This document shows, piece by piece, positions 11,482-23,886 of a DNA stretch of 47,357 nt. Positions within the stretch are counted from its first letter, which is position 1. Every line of letters starts with the position of its first letter. The stretch lies in contig NW_025955269.1 in NCBI RefSeq assembly GCF_022376445.1, forward strand, positions 1 through 47,357, written 5' to 3'. Position numbers and translations under genes: made by a program. This DNA is from Fomitopsis serialis. Lineage: Eukaryota; Basidiomycota; Agaricomycetes; Polyporales; Fomitopsidaceae. Under the pieces are notes generated by a model. It did not search any database. It was not told where the DNA came from and saw only the letters and a list, made by a program, of their open reading frames with translations.

Positions 11482-12669
11482 GAGGACAGTTATATTAATA
11501 CCAGCGATCCTGAGGGTGACTCATCTGGGGATGCTTTCTTCATGTCGGAACTGTATTATATTTCTATCAGGGACGGTGCTATCCGAGTCTCATCAAATAC
11601 AAATGTACCGAGAGTGCTGCACGACATTCCTGGTTCGCTTCGTGCTCCTGGAATCGGTGGATGTAAGATGTCTTATGCACCGAGGCTGGAACGATGCACA
11701 CGGTTATTTAAGGAGGTGCCGCGTTTCCCTCTGGTCATATGCTCCCAATAGGATGATATATGGTGATCTCGCCGACTGTCTTTCGTGTATGATTCTGATG
11801 AGCGTGAACCTGCAGGGTCGAGTTTTCCTACCTTCCACTAAGGCGATTGTCGCATACCTTAATGCCTGCAGACATTGCCAATTGTTGACGCGACAAATGT
11901 TGCTTCATGAGACCACTGAAATATATTAGGTTCGATAATAAGAGAAGCAATAGCGAGGACTTGGGGAAGATGAGCTGTACGTGTACGGTTGACAGGAATG
12001 GGAGTACCACCTTTATGGTGGTGACAAAGCATGACCAGCTGGACAAACGCCTCCAGAAAGAGAGGAACTTCGCGATGCGCTAGAAGCCCGCGACATGGTC
12101 ACGAAGCATTGTGTGATAGCCAGAAGACGTACACTGGAAAGCAGTCACACGACATGCAGCCCACCGGCAGGCCCATGCATGCAGGCAGTCCTTGCGTGGC
12201 GGGCTGCGAGCTGCTGCGAGGCCGGCGATGCGGTACCAGGCGCCGAGCAAAGACCATCATGATCTACCAGATCGAGATGGCATCGTGCGGACGGTGCCGA
12301 CTCGACGACGCCAAGGATAGCGACGCTGCTTCTCGCCGTGGGTGTTGCGGCTGCGAACGGCGATTCCACTGCAGATAACGCAGGCTCATGTGGGACCTGG
12401 AGATGAGAACGTCGATCTAGCTCTGTATGGGACGCAGAGAGACCTCGTGCACTGCGAGATGGAGCCATGGCGCATCATGAAGACATCGATAGCAAGAGCC
12501 GCACCAGGTGTTGTTCGCGAAGACATGCTGCTGACGCGCGGGAGGTGAGGTGATGGAAGGTGATGGATGGCAGGAGTCAGATGGCGGGCGGCGGTTGCGG
12601 GCTGAGGCTCGATAGCGTGTGCGCTGTGCTCGACGGCGAGGGCGCTGCGAGGACGACGGCGAGGGCGAT

Positions 12670-12710
12670 GGGGGCGATGGGTGCGGCGGGGGGTCGGGCG
12701 GGGGCGCGGG
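12670..12710 (+). other. Potential G-quadruplex motif
   Basis: At least five runs of three or more G separated by 1-7 nt loops occur within 41 bp (GGGGG, GGG, GGGGGG, GGG, GGGGG, GGG), satisfying the usual G3+N1-7 rule. It lies about 330 bp upstream of the start at 13036. Confidence 0.6.
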
Positions 12711-12774
12711 CTGAGATCAGCGGTGATCCGGATGCGTTCGGAGCCGGGGACACCGCCCCGAGGTCGGGCGGTGG

Positions 12775-12784
12775 GTCATGTGAC
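12775..12784. promoter_or_regulatory. GTCATGTGAC, E-box-like (RTCACRTG on the minus strand)
   Basis: A near-palindromic decamer 252 bp upstream of the 13036 start codon. Its minus strand reads GTCACATG, fitting the Cbf1-type bHLH consensus. One of five such sites in promoters of this window. Confidence 0.35.
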
Positions 12785-13035
12785 GGGTGTGGACGGGGCA
12801 AGTTTTGTGGGCGTATTTCTGCGTCGCCGCCTCGTCTGCCGTTTTCCTTCTCGCCGCCGTCCGCCCTGTCGCCTCTGCCGCACCGAACATCGCTGGGGAC
12901 GCTCTCGCCGGTCCCCGCGCAACAGTGTCGACCACCCAACTCACTAGCCGGTCTGCATCCGCCCCACCTCGAGGCATAGCCACCCAACCCGGCGTACACC
13001 CTGAGGGGAGGCGCCCTCTTCTTTTCGCCCTTACC

Positions 13036-16000
13036 ATGGTCTTTGGGGGGCTGAGTGCCATGTTTTACGGAGGGCATCCCTACCTCTCGGTAGGCATGTT
13101 CCTCCGCAAGGTCGACATGCGCACGGTCTTTTTCGCCACCGTCTTCGTGATCGTGCTGCTGGTGCTGGGTGCGTAGCCTATCTTGAGTTCATTCGCCTGG
13201 TGTCTTACGAGTGGCCACCATCTCCTCGACCACATTCATCCGTGCGGCTCGTCTGTGCTGTGTCGACTTTGCAGCCTATCTCACTAACCCATCGGAGAAT
13301 TCATTTCGACATTACCTCACGGAACAATCATTCCGACAACACCTCAAGCGACTCGACGAGAACCAGGATGACGAAGGTGACTCCAAGGACGCGGGCACGC
13401 ACGCTTCGCATTCTCGGCGATCGCCTCCAATCGCGCACAAGCCTGGTAGAGATCGCGACCCACAACCACCTTTTCATTTCATCAACCGCGCCTCTATATC
13501 CTTACGCACCCCTAAGCATGTCTTCCACAGCTTCGGCGTCCTCACTATTGCCGCTGTCTTTCCGAGCCCGCATGGCAATGCCGCTCTCGCAACCGTCGCC
13601 GCACAAGCAACGGTCAACGACTCATGGTTCATCGGTGCGTTCGGACGATGGTGGCGTGGAGGCACAATCCGGGCTTGGTGGCATGGTGCCCTCATCGACC
13701 AGAAGGACGCGGAGCGGCTCAACTCTGGCATCCTCGATCTCAAAGCGCTGGACAGTCTGGAAAGCTATGACGGTACGTGTCACCACGAGACTGCACCGAT
13801 CGTTGTTTATATATATACCTGCGTAGGCCTCCCGTTCGCCGCTTCTGCTTCTTTGCATCTGCCTACCACAGACTCGGACAAGAAGCTCAGAGGCACAGAA
13901 CGCCCGACTCAGCGCACTGTCACTACCTCGTTGCGAAGTACTACACCACCGCCACTGCCGAAGTCTGCATCACTGCCCTTGCACGCGCCTCGCCAGCCCG
14001 CCACATCGCCCAAGACTGACCGCTCGCGCTGCGAAATTACTCCACGGACCAATCACACTTCACCGCAGGTCACATCGTGCACTGCTAACGATGTCCTCAA
14101 GATCACACCGAGCCTCTCTTACTCGCCGTCGTCCACCTCGCTCTTCGACCAATCTCCTGTGATCACCGACATCCTGCGGCAAATCGCCCATTCGAACGGC
14201 GCCGTCGTCGACCTCCGCACGCAACTCGCCGACTTCCATTCAGCGGCGACGCAGGGGCACGCGGCAATCCAGAGTGAACTTGATGAGCACCGTGCCCGGA
14301 AGCGCGGGGAAGACGCGAGCCGTCTGGAGCTCAAGACGAAGACGAAGACGTTAGAGGACGAGAAGCGCGCCGCGGAGAGCGGGAAGCGGGAGGCGGAGAA
14401 GAGGCTCAAGGTCGCCGAGAGCGCACGAGACAAAGCCAGCAGGCGCATGGAACGGCTGGACAGAGATATTGGGGCGCTGGAGGAGCGCATCAAGGAGGAC
14501 GAGGATGCCGTGCGCAGAGCGCAGGAGGAGGGGGAGAAGTCGGAACGCGAGGCGGCGGAGGAGTTGCAGAGAAAGCAGAAGGAGATCAGGGTCGCGGAAG
14601 ATGTGATTGCCGCGCTTAGCTTGAGGGCGAAGGAGCTTGAGGAGAGCATTGCGCAGGAGGAAGAGAGGCTCAGGAGGACGAAGGAGCAGGCGGAGCTGAG
14701 GAAGCAGGACCGTTCTTTCTATCCCCTTCATGTGGTGCCGACGGTTGAAGAGGACGACGCGACGCTCTGGTCGCCCACGACTGCTTACAGCCAAAGCCAG
14801 ACTCAGGTGCAGGACCCGCTTTCGACGCTCCCGGCTGACATGTCCTGTGGATTGGAGTTCCCGCCTTCTGTTCAAGTCACGGAACCTCCGAGTGTAAGAG
14901 AGCCTAGGTCTGCTGTGTCACCCAGGCCCAAGACGCTCTCCCTTGGCGGTATCTCGAACTTCCGCGACCGTCTCCGCCCTGAGGGTATGAACAACGATGC
15001 ATTCGTCCGACCCCAATACCCCTTCCTCCTCGAGAACACTTCTACGCCACTCTCGAACATATCGACTCGTTTCTCACCTTTCGCCGACACTGATGCCGAG
15101 CCGCCCTCCGGCACTGTGCAGGGTGGCGAGGCCATCTCTCCCCGGAGCACTTCACTCATCCCGTCGAGCCTGATCAGCTCACTTGAGAGCATTCCGAGCA
15201 TGGAGGATATGTCGCGGTCTTTCCAGTCAGATGCGGACGACGTAATGGACCCTAACTGGCGTGCGCATCGTTCCCTGCAGCCACCTGTCGAGCACCCCTC
15301 TGCGATCACCACTTCGCCCACGTCCATCACCAACCCGTCGTTCGATGGCGTCGACCGGGAGGACCCCTTCGAGATCCGCCTGCCACCCCTCTCCGTCAGG
15401 CGGCGTCTGGCGAGCGAGACCGTGGATAGCCCGCGTTCGATGATGTCGGCGCCGAGTCGGACGATCTCTGACCCTGAGTCGATTCCCCAGGTCAAGGCGC
15501 ACGAGCTCGAAGACAAGACGAGCATCGCTCACCGCCGCTGGAACTCTGTGGACCCGAAGGAGAGGAAGGGGCTCAACCCAGAGGCGAAGGTCTTCCGCCT
15601 CCAGAAGAAGTCCCTCCCGTCGTTCTTCCCGCCCCAGTCCGCGCCCGCGTCCGGCGGCCCGTCGTTCGACCCTGTCGTCGGGAAGCCGCCCGGGCTCAGC
15701 GTGCCCCAGATCGTCACGCCCGAGTCGGACTCACTCTTCTCGTCGATCACCATGCGTGCGTTCGCGCCGTCGCCTGCAGAGCGGGAGGCGCTCCAGCGCG
15801 TGCTGGGCAGCTCGACCAACACGAGCCTCGAGCGGCTCCCGACGCTGAGCGAGGTCTCGCTCAGGAGCATGCCGTCGTCCCCATCGCATGTCAACGCCGT
15901 GGCGGCGCCGCTGGGTGCGGAGGCGGCGAGCAGGACGCTCCTGTCTCCGGGACCCTCGTGGCTCCAGTCGTTGCCTCGCGCACGGAAGCCTGCGTTCAGC

Positions 16001-16048
16001 CCATGGGATGATGAAGAGGAGGGGAAGAGGGACCGGGAGAGGCGGTGA
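13036..16048 (+). CDS. Uncharacterised protein with N-terminal membrane anchor and central coiled coil
   Basis: Exons 13036-13168, 13275-13772, 13827-16048; 950 residues. The ATG at 13036 has an excellent context (ttaccATGG) and starts a short protein with a hydrophobic helix (about residues 24-42, VFFATVFVIVLLVL). The intron at 13169-13274 restores the frame of the long downstream exon; an unspliced start at 13211 would lose the anchor. After the helix come SENSFRHYLTEQSFRQHL, an amphipathic stretch (RASISLRTPKHVFHSFGVLTI) and a Trp-rich block (SWFIGAFGRWWRGGTIRAWW). Residues about 330-505 form a Glu/Lys/Arg-rich heptad-like coiled coil. The remaining 440 residues are Ser/Pro-rich and probably disordered. 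An alternative in-frame acceptor at 13871 would drop 15 residues. I do not recognise a named family; an organelle-membrane tether or adaptor role is only a guess. Confidence 0.75.
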
Positions 16049-17075
16049 TAGATGTGCTTAAGATATTTGGCTCCGCGTGTTGGGTGTCTTGTGCGAGTAT
16101 CTCAGTGTAACCGGGGAAAAGTGGAAAGGGGGGTGGGGAACAAGCAAGAGCGATCGTGTTCGATGAATATATAACAGTAACGATTTGAAATGACAAAGCC
16201 GCTATCTTCGAGCACGGCCGCATGCGTAAGGAACATTAGCGTCCCTTCTTTAACGAGGAAAGACTCTGCGAAGTTGGGGACGGGGATAGCCTCTGACGAC
16301 GTTCTGGTTCGCAAGTTACCGTATTTTTATAGGGCCTCTCAGGCACTTCATCGTCCTGGCACAGTAGCCCGGCACGGTATCATTCCGGCCGTCTAGCAGC
16401 CAGCGGCCGGCAGGTTCATCGAACAGGGTAACATGCGCACTGCCATGTCGTCCCAGGAACCTTCACACACACCAATGCCAATATAGGAATTCATCATGTA
16501 TTCGTATCGGTGCGTCATCACATGAGTAGCCAAAATAGACGACAAGCATGGGGCCCGAGCATGGAAAAGGGTATCGTATAAATATGTGTGGCACCTGCAT
16601 ACCAAAGTTAGGACGGCGGCACGCATGAGAACCGTGGCGAGGACGTACATGCGCAAAGAACGGCGGTGGGCAAGCGATTGTGGTGGTTAAGATTCGAAGA
16701 GGGGCGTCTACGCGCCGGGTGGGCGACTCTACCAGGAGAGCGGTCTGTGCGAACCAGCAGCACGCATCAATGGAAGCGAGTAGGCTAGCGGAAAACGATC
16801 CTTTACTTGTTGTGGGGTATATGGTACGGGTGTGGTGTGCGGCAGCAAGACTTGTTCTGAAGGGGGCTGTAATTTTTGTGTCGCGATGCTGCAGCAGCAG
16901 GCACCGGTGCTCTCACCGCCTGCCGCCATCGCGCGGCAGGGCGTGTGCGGCCAGGCAACGGTATCCGGAGCTGAAGCTCGCGGGAGACGGATGTCGCGAC
17001 TGGCACTTGACCGGAACGACCAGCGCCAGCCAACGTGCGCGTGCGGCGCATACCGAGCACGCTCGTTGAGGCGGG
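16049..17075. other. Intergenic between convergent genes
   Basis: About 1 kb between the stop codons of the coiled-coil gene and the PSR1-like gene. I see only short overlapping frames without protein-like composition, and no repeat or RNA gene. Confidence 0.5.
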
Positions 17076-19018
17076 CTACACGACTGGGTTCAGGATCCCC
17101 CGCACGTCGTGCCCCGACTGGCCCAGGTCCGCGAGGAACGGGCAGAGGTCGGTAAGTTCGGTGTCGTGCGGGTCGTTGAACCACGATGAGATGGGGACCG
17201 CGTTGTTGGGGTGGAAGATGTAGGACGCTGGTGAGTTGTCGATGATAATCGTGTCTTGGATTGGGCGACCGAGCTGGGAGAGGTCCTGTGGAAAGATCCG
17301 GTCACGTCAAGCTTTCGCAGACAGTAGGATGTGGCGGCTTGCCTTGACATAGTTGCCTCGGTGATTGTAGCAGCTCTCACGAAAAAGCCGGTGCGCAACT
17401 GAGCGGTCAGGGTCAAGTCTGTCCAAGACCGGGTCGGCATACTGTTATGTCACAGCGAACGCACAGAAGCAGACGCGTAGAGGAAACACATGGACATCAA
17501 CAATGGATGCTGACAGAAGAGAGACCGTCGTGCGGCGGGAGAGCACGCACCTTGCTCAAGCTCGCCGTGAATACCACCACCTCGTAAATCTCTCCCATCC
17601 GCTTGAGGAACCCGTCTACCCCCGGACGCTTGAGCACGTAGAAGTTGTGCCAGAAGGACTCGATCTCGACGGGTACGATGTAGTCTGGAGACGGTACGGG
17701 CTATATGCGCACCAATCAATGAGATAATACTATACTTCTCCGACTATTGGACGGACCTTCAGACTACTGTGCACGAGTGTCTCGTCAAGGTCGAGCACCA
17801 GACACTTGCGCCCGACGAATTCGGGGGCAATGGGTGGGAGCAATGGCTGCGGGACACCATCCTGGATGCATATATGCGTCGGAAACGGAGATGTACACGC
17901 GGACTTTCGGACATACAACAATGGGAATCCCGTTACCAGCGTTCTGTATGAGCATCTGCTCTTCTGTATCCGCATCCAGATGGATTAGGTTGTTCAGGAC
18001 CTCTTCTTCTGTGAACGAGCTGTCCGAGTCGTCGCCTTGGTCGTTGGCTATGACGAGATCGTGTCCTGTCGAGCCTGGGGGCTGCACCGCGCCCGCTGTT
18101 ACGCCATGCGTTTCTGAGATCGGGAGCAGGCGCGACGGCGTGGCCGGCACAATCACCTCAGAGTCATCTGAGGGAGCAGGCGAAACTATCGTGAGCGCGG
18201 TATGTGGTGCTTCGCAACGTCAGTTGGACATCTGGTGAGCAAGCCGAATACATACCACTAGCAGAGTCGGAGGATTCTCGCTGCTGCTCTTCGCCGTCCT
18301 TCGTCGACTGTTTCTCGCTCACCTTGGAGCGCACGCCCTCACTAAGGTCGATGTCATGGCTGCGTCCAGATGGATGGGTACACGACGCGCATGCGCGCAC
18401 AATCCTTGCAAGCAGGGACGTCTTCGCACGCTTGCAAGACGTACGTGCCGAACGCGGCGTCGACGGCCGCTCAGTCGTGCTCGACGCTGTGTGCGCGCCC
18501 TCGGACACCTCCCGCGCCTCCCGCCGCCGCTTCTCCGGCGGCGTCGCTATGGTCAGCACGGGCCTCTCCTTCTCCGACTCGTCCGCCTGGACAGTGTTTG
18601 TCTCGTGCGTGTTGTTCGAAGTCGCCGTCGCCGTCGCTGGTTCCTGCCCAGTCGAGGTCACTGGCTGGGGAGGGGCCTGCTCTGTACCGTTGCCAATTAA
18701 GGAGTGTCGTGAAGCAGAAGCACCATCCTGGGTGGCATTAATTTCGTCTGGAGCGGGCGGCGGGTCGACGGTGTCGGACGCAGACTGCGCGACGTCCGCA
18801 GGCGCTGCGTCTGCAACTTCATCCACAGTTTCACCCTCTTGAATACCCTCGGTTGGCGGACTCGCTGGCGACGCGTCGGTCGCGGTGCTTTCTGCGACGT
18901 CGCCGCCAGCTGCCACCGAGTCCTGTGTCGGGTCCTATTGCGCATTAAGACACCGCCAGGAGACATTGTGGACGCGATAACACACCTGTGGCCTGACTGG
19001 TTCGTCTACGGCAGCCAT
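17076..19018 (-). CDS. PSR1: PSR1-like phosphatase (FCP1/SCP HAD-type, DxDxT)
   Basis: Seven exons: 19018-18986, 18934-18256, 18185-17917, 17861-17757, 17700-17551, 17441-17343, 17285-17076; 514 residues. The C-terminal 200 residues are a small-CTD-phosphatase domain with the catalytic [11 protein letters not shown], followed by [35 protein letters not shown], the [20 protein letters not shown] core and [14 protein letters not shown]. These are Mg-dependent Ser/Thr phosphatases; yeast Psr1/Psr2 act at the plasma membrane in sodium and general stress signalling, and Nem1 is a related ER enzyme. The first 320 residues are acidic and Ser/Thr/Ala-rich. Exon 1 encodes only 11 residues. The intron 17342-17286 uses a GC donor (AAG|GCAAGC). 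Orthology to PSR1 rather than NEM1 is inferred from the domain sequence. Confidence 0.85.
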
Positions 19019-20608
19019 GATGGCGAGCCCTGCGCGGGCAAGAGGAGCGAAGAGGGCAAGAAGAGCGATGGACGGCGTTGCTCTGGGGGAAGAGATGTCT
19101 GTGATGCCAATCCCGCCGACCACGTCTGCCGCGTGTGAGAACGGCCCGCAAGGTCCCTGGAGAAAGCGCCCATTTTGATGATCTAGACTTTCGCGGAAAT
19201 CGCCCTCACATGGCCCTCGAGGGCGCAGTCCGGGGCATAAGAAAGGCAGAAGATCCATTCCACTCATCCAACATCCCGCGAAGCAAGCACGGAACTGAAC
19301 GCGAAGCCTCCATATCCCTCACCGCATCTGCCACATTATGTCCACATGCCAAACACCTGCCCAAGGCACATTGAAGACTCAGCACGGTACAGTCATCTAC
19401 CCCCTGGTGAGTCGCTACCCCCCAGTGGGTCGACTGCCTATCGCGGGTGATAAGGATAAATCGGGAATGTAGACGCCCGGGGATCGCTTCTTATCTCTCA
19501 AGCCCGACGCGATGTTCGCGGCTTACCGTTTGGGGGCTATTGAATGTAAACAGACCCGTCTTAATGCATGCATAGTCCGAATAAATGTCCAGACTGGTAC
19601 TTCGAATACATGAGCAGCCTTTTGAGACTACAACAGTACAACAAAACCAGAGGTGTCGGACTACGACTGATTTAATCCTTATATGTATATATTGTACCCT
19701 ACAGCATGCTCATGTACAGTACATTCGTTGTGGTAGATGTACACTAATTGCTCGTTGCCCTGCAAGCCATGCAGATTCTAAGCCCACTCGGAGGTGACAC
19801 TCCCGGTAGACTCAGTGCGCGCGACGCGTCCCTCGTTATCTCGGAGTAGATAAGATGTGGATTACCAAATCGGGCTCTTATCACCCGCGATAGGCAGTCG
19901 ACCCACTGGGGGGGTAGCGACTCACCAGGGGGTAGATGACTGTACCTCACTTAAGTTGTCGTGTCCGAGCTTGGTCCGCGCTCAAGAAAACAGCACGCTC
20001 AAGGACGTCCGCTGACCTTCAGAACATCCTGCAGAGCCAAACACGCGCATTTCAATCTTTGGACATTGGTTTCATTGAGCGACCTCAAAACTATAGAATA
20101 CATGTCATAATGGGTAGCACAAGACATTCTACATCACATCCAATGCCACTGTTCATACGCATCCTCGGACAGAAGTCCTCATCGGATACGTGGGGGTTTC
20201 CAAAAATTGCTGAAGGCCAAAGCCAACAGACGTGTTCGGATGTTTAATTTGCAATCAGCAAAAGACTGTGCCTCGGTATAGACCTCACTGGCGACAGTAC
20301 GTGCCCGAGCACAAGAATACGGGACAAGATGTCGAGGCACGCCTTATATAGACCCGCGAGACATGCGCACGGACCACCTCGTGGCGCGTGTTGTCGCATG
20401 TTTCGCGGTCCCGGTGTCAAGCCGGTGTTACCCCGATCTCCGGATTCCAAGCGGCTCAGGCTGGCAGTGTGCTTGCTTTGACTGTGGGCGAGACTTATTG
20501 TCATGCTTGCACGACGAGAGCACAGCAACAATCAACATGAGAGCAAAACGGACTGAACCGAATACTTACACCACATCTCACATGACAACTAATGCTACGC
20601 GGGAGATC
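19019..20608. other. Intergenic region containing the pogo-like MITE
   Basis: Includes the presumed PSR1-like promoter (19019-19387), the MITE, and about 660 bp (19945-20608) where I see no gene, repeat or RNA. Confidence 0.5.
19390..19942. mobile_element. MITE, pogo/Fot1-like, 553 bp, about 65 bp terminal inverted repeats
   Basis: The left end from 19390 (CAGTCATCTACCCCCTGGTG) and the reverse complement of the right end to 19942 match over roughly 65 bp, differing mainly by one C in a run (six versus seven). TA flanks both ends (19388-19389 and 19943-19944). Ends beginning CAGT with a TA duplication are typical of the pogo/Fot1 branch of Tc1-mariner elements. No transposase frame is present. 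Confidence 0.85.
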
Positions 20609-22408
20609 TTACCAGTGCCGCGTTGACTCGACAGGAAACCCATTCGCCATCCGGAGCATACCCACCAACCCACTGGTAGTAGAGAACTCAAGCAAATCAT
20701 GCCGTGGTCAATGCGCACAACTTCTTGTAATAAGACGTCCACTCACCCCATTGCCAACGAAGACCTGCGCCCGCTGACCCACCAGCATATCCACCGCCTG
20801 CTTCACGTACCGCTGCTCGCGATTCAGCACGAGGTCCCGCGTACTCCTGACGCTCTCCCACCCGCCCATACGCCGCAGCGCCGTCTTGAGCTCGATCGCC
20901 CACGGAGTTTGCGCGTTCGTCATGACGTAGACAGCGTGCAGATCCTTCCCCGCCTCCGTCTTCCGGCTACCTTCCACGCGCTTGACGATCTCCTGGATGA
21001 TCGGGTAGCACCGACGATGATACGCTGCCGCGCGCTCTGCGTCGTTAAGGCGCGCAGTGCCGTCGGGTCAAAAGAGTCTGGATACGAGGGGAATGCATTG
21101 AAGCCTGTGAACGCCTGGCTTCCGGCGACAACGCCTTGGCAATAGTCCTTGTAGATCCCGCGCGGTACGTGCAGGGCGAGCAGACCCGGGATAGGGTGGT
21201 AGCGATCAGAGCTATTGATGAAGGGCAGGGACGACAGGTAGGGCTTGAGCTCGGGGACTGGGGCGATCAATTCGCGATTCATGTCGAAGGCGAGCTCGAC
21301 GAGAGGTGACCAGCCGAAGTGCGTCAAGATGGCTGAGCTCGACAACGTCGGCCAGATGTCAAGCAACATACTCCCGGGGCTAATGTATGAACAGGTATTT
21401 TATTAAAGTGGCCACAACCGGAGAGGAGTTTGACGAAGACCACTCACCCGTCCGATGTAGCCGGAAGTTCCGACAGCTCCATACACCGGTCACCGGAGCT
21501 GTTCACGGCGTTCGCCGACTCTGTCAACGACATCAAAGCCTGCGGGTGCCTCCCAGGAAGTGAGTTCGTTTCTGCTCCGTGCACCAGCCGGGTATGCGGA
21601 CAGAGATCATCCCATAGGTCTTGCCCGATCGCTCGAACCATCTGTGGGTCGCTAGTGGCTGGTGTCGCGGCTGAAATTCATGATAGCACTCAGTGTCAAC
21701 CGATTGGACCCGAGACAAATGTCAGATAGACAATTCACCTCGGATGACAGCTGAGAGCGGTATTTGAGCCGGCCTACGGTAGTGACCAGGGTGGCCATGG
21801 TCGACATAGTCCATCCACCCATCCTCGTGCCAGGTGAAATTGTCCACAGCGAGGCTGGTGGTTATACAAGTCAGTCAGTGCACGCGGGCAGATCGTCTCC
21901 ACATACATCCGATCGGTACGGCTGGCAAGGTAGGAGCTAAGAACAAGCTCCTGCATGAATGGGGCCCCAGCCCGAGCCTGTCTCGAAGGCACCATAGATT
22001 CAGACATGCAAAAGGTGAACAGGACTATTGATTTCACTGACGCTGCTTCCGAGCGGGTATCCGGAGATAGTGTTCCTGTCGGCCTTGCTCGTCCCATCGG
22101 CGGATATCCTGCCTAGAGACACGCCGTTCGTTCTCGCTGTACTTGGCAAAGAGAGATGGCAGCCTCGAATGCTCCGTGGGCGCATACAGCCTCATGTCCC
22201 CGTATATACGCTCGAGTGCATCGGGGGAGTACACCTTGCTGAGCAGTACGACGGCACACAAGACAAGGAGTACGCTCACGGAGCATTTCGTGTAGCGTCT
22301 CGACAGGCGTACGGACCCAGGACGCGGGCAAACATCTTCCTGTTGGAGTGGAAGCAGCCGCAGTTCGTGCGCATCGCACAGTTCTCGCGTTCTACGAGAG
22401 TCCTGCAT
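20609..22408 (-). pseudogene. Decayed O-fucosyltransferase-like glycosyltransferase (paralogue of 25131-27016)
   Basis: Exon-by-exon counterpart of the downstream gene: 22408-22042, 21977-21907, 21854-21739, 21670-21448, 21379-20747, 20686-20609, with conserved splice positions. The N-terminus keeps a type II membrane anchor (VSVLLVLCAVVLL). Clear shared stretches are FGWSPLVELAFDMNREL, the Gln-Arg-rich VKQAVDMLVGQRAQVFVGNG and a C-terminus ending ESTRHW. It is broken: exon 2 has one extra base next to the GGGGCCCC run (21961-21968; 71 nt against 70 in the paralogue), and exon 5 changes frame near 21050-21062, equivalent to one missing base. The motif that reads HIRRGD in the intact copy is HVPRGI here, which should abolish activity. 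All splice sites still look usable, so decay is recent or partly an assembly error. Confidence 0.75.
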
Positions 22409-23886
22409 CTGCAGTTGCCGTGAGTGATGCGTGAGGACAGAACTCGAGGGCGCAGCAGGTTCCGCGGGCTCGATCTAAATAGGTGGCCGAGTTTAATCGG
22501 CTCTGAGTTGCCAATTGACTTCCAGAGCTCTTCGCACACATGTGTTGTCCGCAAATAGGAATTCCTGCGGTCGTGACGTGCCCCGCGGAGAAACGTTTCA
22601 CGTAGGTGCGGTGTCCCTCGGTAAGACTGAGTCAGTGATATCAAGTTCGGACACCAGCTCGTCCCAGTCGGCTTAAATCCACCGCAATAGAACGTCTTGC
22701 AGCCTAGGGCACTTGTTGCAGCACCGGTGTTGCAGACGTCAGGTGGCATTCACAGCCATGAGGTAAGCCTCATGCTGACAGTCGGTGATCGACGGTAAGA
22801 GACCTGTGTATGCCCTACAGATGGAACATGTAGAACGGCATATCGGGCATCAGCTTCTTCCGAGAAGAGACGAAAGACGTTCGCTTGCCTGGCGCTCGGC
22901 ACTCTCATACTGTAACAGCGTTAAGTAGCGGATGAACAGCCTGCGGTCCTTATGCGCGCAATGCTATGTATGAGTGAGAGGGCCAGGGAGGGATGATGCT
23001 GTAGATGCGATGTGACCCTTACTAACGACCTGCACCCGAACGTGCTTCTGACAAGCTGCGAGGCTCTGTTGGTAGCAAGCGGAGGCGACAGTCCGAGAGG
23101 ATCACACCTTTGCCATGAAACCTCGGAGACCTGTTCGCACGGACTCGCCTGCGCAGAAATCAAGCTTTCAGATCAGATCTACCGTCAAGAAACAAGCATC
23201 CACAAGGCTTGTGTGGGGAAACACGCGTACAGTACGGTCCTGAGATCTGCTTGCGAAATCCCCTGGCGCATCCGTATCACATCCCAAGAGGCGCATCACA
23301 CCGGTGTCTCATCATGACCGTAGAGCGAGGCCAGTGCTTGTTCCAATTCGTACTCAAGTACTTTGTGGTGCTGTGTTCGATATGTCAGACTTATGCTGGC
23401 CGGGCCCAGGTCATGTCGTTTCAAATGCGACTTACTGTTCTGATATCCACAACGTGGTTCAAAGTATACCAGAAAGGAGCATCCAAGTCATGCATTCGTC
23501 ACTGCGTCATTCGGAAAATCCGCCCTAATGAGTAGTTTTGAGTAGTGCCCCCAATGCCGGCAGCCGTATGTTGCGCGAGGGCGTCATTAGTACTGAGAAC
23601 CAGGCGAAGTCATGTCCAACACTTCGAGCAGATTTCAATGTAAAGTTCAGACTACACTTCGGCAGTTTGGAAGTACTGAATGAAAGGAAAGTCTCGTCGG
23701 AGGTCGCCGGATATTGTCCCAGAAAGGCAATCGCGGACGTCACCTCATGGCTATCGACCGCCCAACCTGGCCATCACTGGCCTCCGCCTGAACACGCCCT
23801 TACAGCTTTCTGCGGCGCTCAGATAGCCACAGATATTGCGGCATTATCTTTCGAATTGACCGCTACAGACATCCCGAAGGTACCCA
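22409..23886. other. Intergenic, no gene recognised
   Basis: 1.48 kb between the pseudogene start and KTI12. Several frames of 70-130 codons exist on both strands, for example a plus-strand one at 23538-23933 overlapping the KTI12 start, but none shows domain-like composition or usable splicing into a longer product. Confidence 0.45.

Larger units (their letters stand above)
11482..13035. other. Long intergenic region with a G-rich stretch
   Basis: 1.55 kb between ELL and the coiled-coil gene. Open frames here are short or are GC-rich shadows, and none resembles a protein I recognise. The segment 12540-12780 is strongly G-rich on the plus strand. The last 260 bp hold an RTCACRTG-type site at 12775-12784. 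Confidence 0.5.

Noticed and set aside
12577..13077. 166-codon minus-strand frame in the G-rich intergenic DNA
   Set aside because: Pro/Gly/Arg-rich composition follows from the G-rich strand and it overlaps the start of the coiled-coil gene.
13200..13826. Ser-rich 208-codon plus frame beginning MSSTASASS as an alternative start of the coiled-coil gene
   Set aside because: It cannot be joined in frame to the long downstream exon; the frame read via 13036-13168 and 13275-13772 does so and gives more constrained sequence.
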